DNA of 15,163 nucleotides from Monoraphidium neglectum (taxonomy: Eukaryota; Chlorophyta; Chlorophyceae; Sphaeropleales; Selenastraceae), in contig NW_014012989.1 of NCBI RefSeq assembly GCF_000611645.1, forward strand, positions 8,518 to 23,680, in the 5' to 3' direction. Shown one piece after another: positions 12,025 through 15,163 of the stretch; position 1 is the first letter of the stretch; the number at the start of each line of letters is the position of its first letter. The notes beneath the pieces are model-generated. The model was not told the DNA's origin. It ran no database searches and was given only the letters and a program-made list of their open reading frames with translations. The translations under genes and the position numbers were made by a program.

Positions 12025-12608
12025 GGCTGGTGAGGTACTTCGTGCGGGGATAGGGACGGGCGGGGAAGGCAGGGGCGAGTCAAGAGGGCAAGGCCGGTGG
12101 TGTCGAGCTGGACGAGCCTGCTACCGAGGCTTGCAGGCCAGTATGGTGGCTCAACGAGCGTGCAGGGGATATATGGCATGCTCGAGACGGGAGCAGACGC
12201 GTGATGTTGCTAGTTCCGGCCAACCCGACGCGTTGCACCCCACCTGATCTTTGAACGCGATGGGCCCGGCACAATGAACCCGTGGATCGGTGAGTCGATC
12301 AGCATTAATAAGGTAGCTGATATTCTGCAATCAAAGGGCATGGTTGTGCCTTTGGCAATGCCATTCCACTGCAACACACCGGGTGACCAAGTCACATGTG
12401 CAGCAGCACCTCCTCAGCACCTCTGTGCGCTCACCTCACACAGAGGCCTGCAATGTGTGAACTGTCAAAATCTGCAGCAATTCGCACTGTTGAGACTCAG
12501 AATCAGGCTTGTCGGCCTTTACAAAGCGGCTTCAACGCCAGATCACAAGTCGCAGAGATCTGGTCGCCATCTGCTTCCTGTCGCACACCCTAAGCGCTTT
12601 GAATCAAA
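12025..12608. other. Divergent spacer between PYD1 and the uS3-like gene
   Basis: These 584 bp separate two head-to-head ATGs, so they must hold the promoters and 5' UTRs of both genes. A TATA-like element faces PYD1 at 12169-12174. No clear TATA box faces the uS3-like gene. A plus-strand open frame at 12274-12612 (112 codons, no recognisable domain) ends in TGA overlapping the downstream ATG. Confidence 0.6.
12169..12174 (-). promoter_or_regulatory. TATA-like element upstream of PYD1
   Basis: ATATAT (minus-strand context CCATATATCC) lies 145 nt upstream of the PYD1 ATG. It is the only TATA-like word in the GC-rich proximal region. If it is used, the 5' UTR would be about 115 nt. Confidence 0.4.
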
Positions 12609-15163
12609 ATGAGGAGTGCTGTGGCGCTCTTGAGAGGTGGGCAGCGTGCAATACTAGTGGCTTGCACTACACCGTATGTTTTATCTGCTTAGAGAATCTC
12701 CAAAAATGTCTTCCAAGCAACATATCGACCCACTTTCCTGACGGACTGCCTGGCACCCTGGCCTAGGCCCGGCCGGCGCTGCCGCTGATGCAGGTGCAGG
12801 TGCCGCAACGTCGTCGTCTCTGCTGCAGCGGCTCGCATCGCAGTGGGCAACGTCTTTGCATGACGAGAAGCAGCACGAAGATCGTGCCTTCAGCGGCTCG
12901 CTCTGCAGCACGAGCGGCGCTGGCGTGCAGCAGCGGCGGTGTTTCGCGAAGAAAGGCAGCGGCGGCGCGGCCCCCAAAGCCGCAGCAAACGCTGGCGCTG
13001 GCGGTGGCAGCGCACCGCCAGCTGTTGGGGATGACACCTCGCCCCCGACGTACCGCGCCGCACGACCGAGCCGCGGCGACCCCCTGCGGCAGCTGCCCGA
13101 GTCCCAGGTCGGTGCCATCGCGCCCCGTGGGGTGGCGACCTGGCAGCTGACCTGGCAGCTGGTGGGGCGCCATGGTCTTGCCGGCGCCCGAGCAACCCTG
13201 CATGCAACTCCTGTTGGGTTCATAACTTCTGGTCGGGTGTGAAGGCATTTTTGGCAGCATTGAGCCCTGACCCTGCCGCCATCGCCATCACCTCCCCTCC
13301 CTCTTGGTCCGCACTCCCCGTTCGCGCAGCGGAAGCTGCTGCAGGCGCTGGCGCCACCTGGCGAGAAGCTGCGCACCCCTCGGCAGATTGGGTGGGACCT
13401 GGGTCCGGCGCAGTCCATGGCGCTGCTGCACGAAACCTTGAGAGATGTGAGAACCCTGGGGTGGCCCACAGCCGGCTGTAGCCTCAGGCGCCCCCCCCTG
13501 CAGAATACGGCACATCAAAGGCTGCGGGGCGGCGGAGGGAGGATGGTGTGCGCCCTGTGTACGCCTCAGGGCCCCGTCAATGCCGCCTGTGGCCTGGGCA
13601 CCGGTGGCGGTGCGGCCAGGGTGCTGCCAGGACCTGCCGCCGCGCGCAGCGGGTGCGCCAGTGAGAGCTCTACCTCGGGCCTCGAGGTGCGGCGCGCGCG
13701 TTGCTGACACCGCCCCCCCACCGCCTGCCGCCTCTGGCTCCCCAGGTGGCTGGTGCCCCCGTGCTGTACACCCCCTTTGTGGTGACAGACATCTTCCAGA
13801 GCGCACAGGCCGTGGCGGAGTGGCTTAAGGTGCGGTGGGTGCTGAGCGGGGCGGCGCACTGCTGCCCAACCCCGGGTCAGTCACGTGTGCCATTCGGGTG
13901 GAGAGGGGCTGCCAGGTTTAGCGGATGACGGAAGTCGTGCAGACAACAGAGGTGCAGGGAGAGGCGCAGTGAGCAGCTGGCTGCCCCTGCTCTTGTTCTC
14001 GGCGCAAGCCCTTGGCCCGATTGCCTGATTGCCTGCCCGTGCCGGCCAGCTGTGCGTGACCGCCCCCGCCCCTCCCCCCTTCTCAGATGGTGCTGGAGTT
14101 GGGTGAGGACTTCTCATCGATCGAGAGGTTCTTTGTGCAGGTGAGGGGAGGATGAGGGTAAGGTTGTGTGCGCGTGTGTGTGGATGAATGTGTGTGTGTG
14201 TTTGCGTGTCTACGTTACCTCTTGTTGTGTTTGTTTTTTGTGTTTTTTTGTGTGTGTATCTCTTTTTGTGTGCGAGTGTCTATGTGTCTATGTGTTGTGG
14301 GCGCGGGGGCGTTGTTGCAGCGGACGATGAGGTTAGTGCTGTGGGGTGTAAGGCAGCTAGTTGTGGGAGGCACACACGCGTGGTGAGGGTGCTTGAGGTC
14401 CCAAGGCATAGTGAGCAGCCTCGCAGCGCGGGGCGGCTGCGCACTGGGAGCCCTGGCCTCACCTCGCGGCGCCGCAGACAGGTTTTCAGAGGCCCCGCCC
14501 TCGGCAAACATTGCGCACCACACGTGCCCAGTGATGGCGGTCCACTCATGTGGCAAGCATGGAGCTGTCGACCCCACCCAATCATTGCATCGCTTTACGT
14601 CACTCTTTACCGGCAGCAAGAGGGTGTTTTCTAAGTGGAAACGTGGCTCCACAAGGGGGAGTGATGCCCCTGTGGCCACATGAGTGAGGGGCGGGACCAC
14701 CTCAACATGACGGCGCCCCCCATCCCTGTTCTCCTCGCCAGGTCCTGGCCACAGAGCCGCGCCCTGACGTGCGGGGCATCAAGGTGCAGATCAAGGGGCG
14801 GCTGGCGGGCAAGGGGGGCAAGGCGACCAAGAAGGTGTGCGCTGGCGTGCGCGTGGTGTTTCTTTTTGGGGGGCAATTTTGGGCCTAGATGAGGGCCAAG
14901 TGGGGGTCGCGGGGCGCCTCACTTGCGTGTATGTGAGGACGGATTTGTGCGATGCGGCCGGCTAAATTGGCAGTGCACGAGTTGTTGTGCTGAGTGTTGC
15001 AACTGGCTGCATCAGGCGGCTCACAAAATACCTATGAATCCCGCCCCACGAATGAGATCCCCGGCCTCATCCCTCCGCCGCACCCCCCCCCCCCCATCAC
15101 CCCTCAGGTGTGGCAGAGTGGTGCCACGAGTGTGGCCAACCTGGATGAGCCCGTGGACAGCGC
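12609..15163 (+). CDS. Mitochondrial ribosomal protein uS3-like, nuclear gene, 3' end cut off
   Basis: Inferred exons: 12609-12636, 12767-13236, 13330-13446, 13746-13829, 14087-14140, 14742-14834 and 15108 to the edge, giving 300 codons. All introns are GT-AG. Exon 1 (MRSAVALLR) is needed because no ATG exists between the in-frame TGA at 12739 and the start of exon 2. Joining it keeps frame and yields an Arg/Ala/Ser presequence ending near RRCFAKK (66-72), typical of mitochondrial import. Exons 4-7 resemble the uS3 C-terminal domain: FQSAQAVAEWLKMVLE, a short insert, then VRGIKVQIKGRLAGKGG and ATSVANLDEPVDS, in the order of the plant mitochondrial S3 blocks YQSAxxIA, GIRIxxSGRLGGA and NxFNQKIDYA. 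The usual ExAR motif after GRL is replaced by GKGGKATKK. I see no clear KH GxxG loop. The family call is from motif order, not a search. The end of exon 2 is the weakest junction. Confidence 0.6.
13138..13161 (+). repeat. In-frame tandem 12-bp duplication (TWQL twice)
   Basis: ACCTGGCAGCTG occurs twice back to back (13138-13149 and 13150-13161) in the predicted exon 2 of the uS3-like gene, encoding Thr-Trp-Gln-Leu twice. It keeps the frame. It could be a recent slippage duplication, or a hint that this stretch is not under coding constraint. Confidence 0.75.
14161..14300 (+). repeat. TG/T-rich low-complexity tract inside an intron
   Basis: Roughly 140 bp of GT dinucleotides and T runs, with almost no A-rich or C-rich segments on this strand. 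It lies in the 601-nt intron 14141-14741 of the uS3-like gene, the longest intron in the window. It begins just after the donor. Confidence 0.8.

Noticed and set aside
11297..12247. 316-codon plus-strand frame opposite PYD1 exons 1-2
   Set aside because: Crosses real minus-strand exons and an intron, with no domain of its own.
12681..13469. 262-codon minus-strand frame opposite the uS3-like exons 2-3
   Set aside because: It has a Cys/Ser/Arg-rich shadow composition and no domain. The plus strand gives a presequence and consistent splice joins.
14161..14300. TG/T-rich tract as a possible telomere-like or transposon end
   Set aside because: No regular telomeric unit, no terminal inverted repeats and no target-site duplication were seen. 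It is simple intronic low complexity.

Overview
The window looks like nuclear DNA of a green alga (Chlorophyta). A chlorellalean or other trebouxiophyte is my best guess, but this is an inference. The signs are GC-rich DNA with GC-rich third codon positions, dense short introns of about 90-600 nt, an alpha-tubulin that reads like green algal and plant tubulins, and TGTAA polyadenylation signals downstream of two stop codons.

Layout, left to right. (1) 1-1669, minus strand: a long intronless ankyrin-repeat protein, about 15 repeats, whose 3' end runs off the left edge. (2) 1670-3318: non-coding spacer with an 18-bp-period CTG/CCG minisatellite, a tandem repeat carrying a TGACGTCA palindrome, and a TGTAA signal for the next gene. 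(3) 3319-5894, minus: a complete alpha-tubulin gene, 7 exons, 451 aa ending in Tyr. (4) 5895-7173: tubulin promoter (TATA box inside a 22-bp-period repeat) and the 3' UTR of the next gene. (5) 7174-12024, minus: a complete plant-type dihydropyrimidine dehydrogenase (PYD1), 14 exons, 439 aa, with an N-terminal plastid-type presequence. One intron appears to use a GC donor. (6) 12025-12608: a short divergent spacer. (7) 12609-15163, plus: the 5' part of a gene with seven visible exons. It starts with an organelle-targeting presequence and continues into a region like the C-terminal domain of ribosomal protein uS3. I interpret it as nuclear-encoded mitochondrial uS3, and it runs off the right edge.

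The genes do not form a pathway: cytoskeleton, pyrimidine catabolism, organelle translation and an adaptor-like ankyrin protein lie side by side, as is usual in a nuclear genome. I see no transposon, CRISPR array, tRNA, rRNA or defence-like system. The most useful points for a second look are the GC-AG intron in PYD1, the divergent nuclear uS3-like gene, the intronless ankyrin gene among intron-rich neighbours, and the small repeat structures in the spacers.
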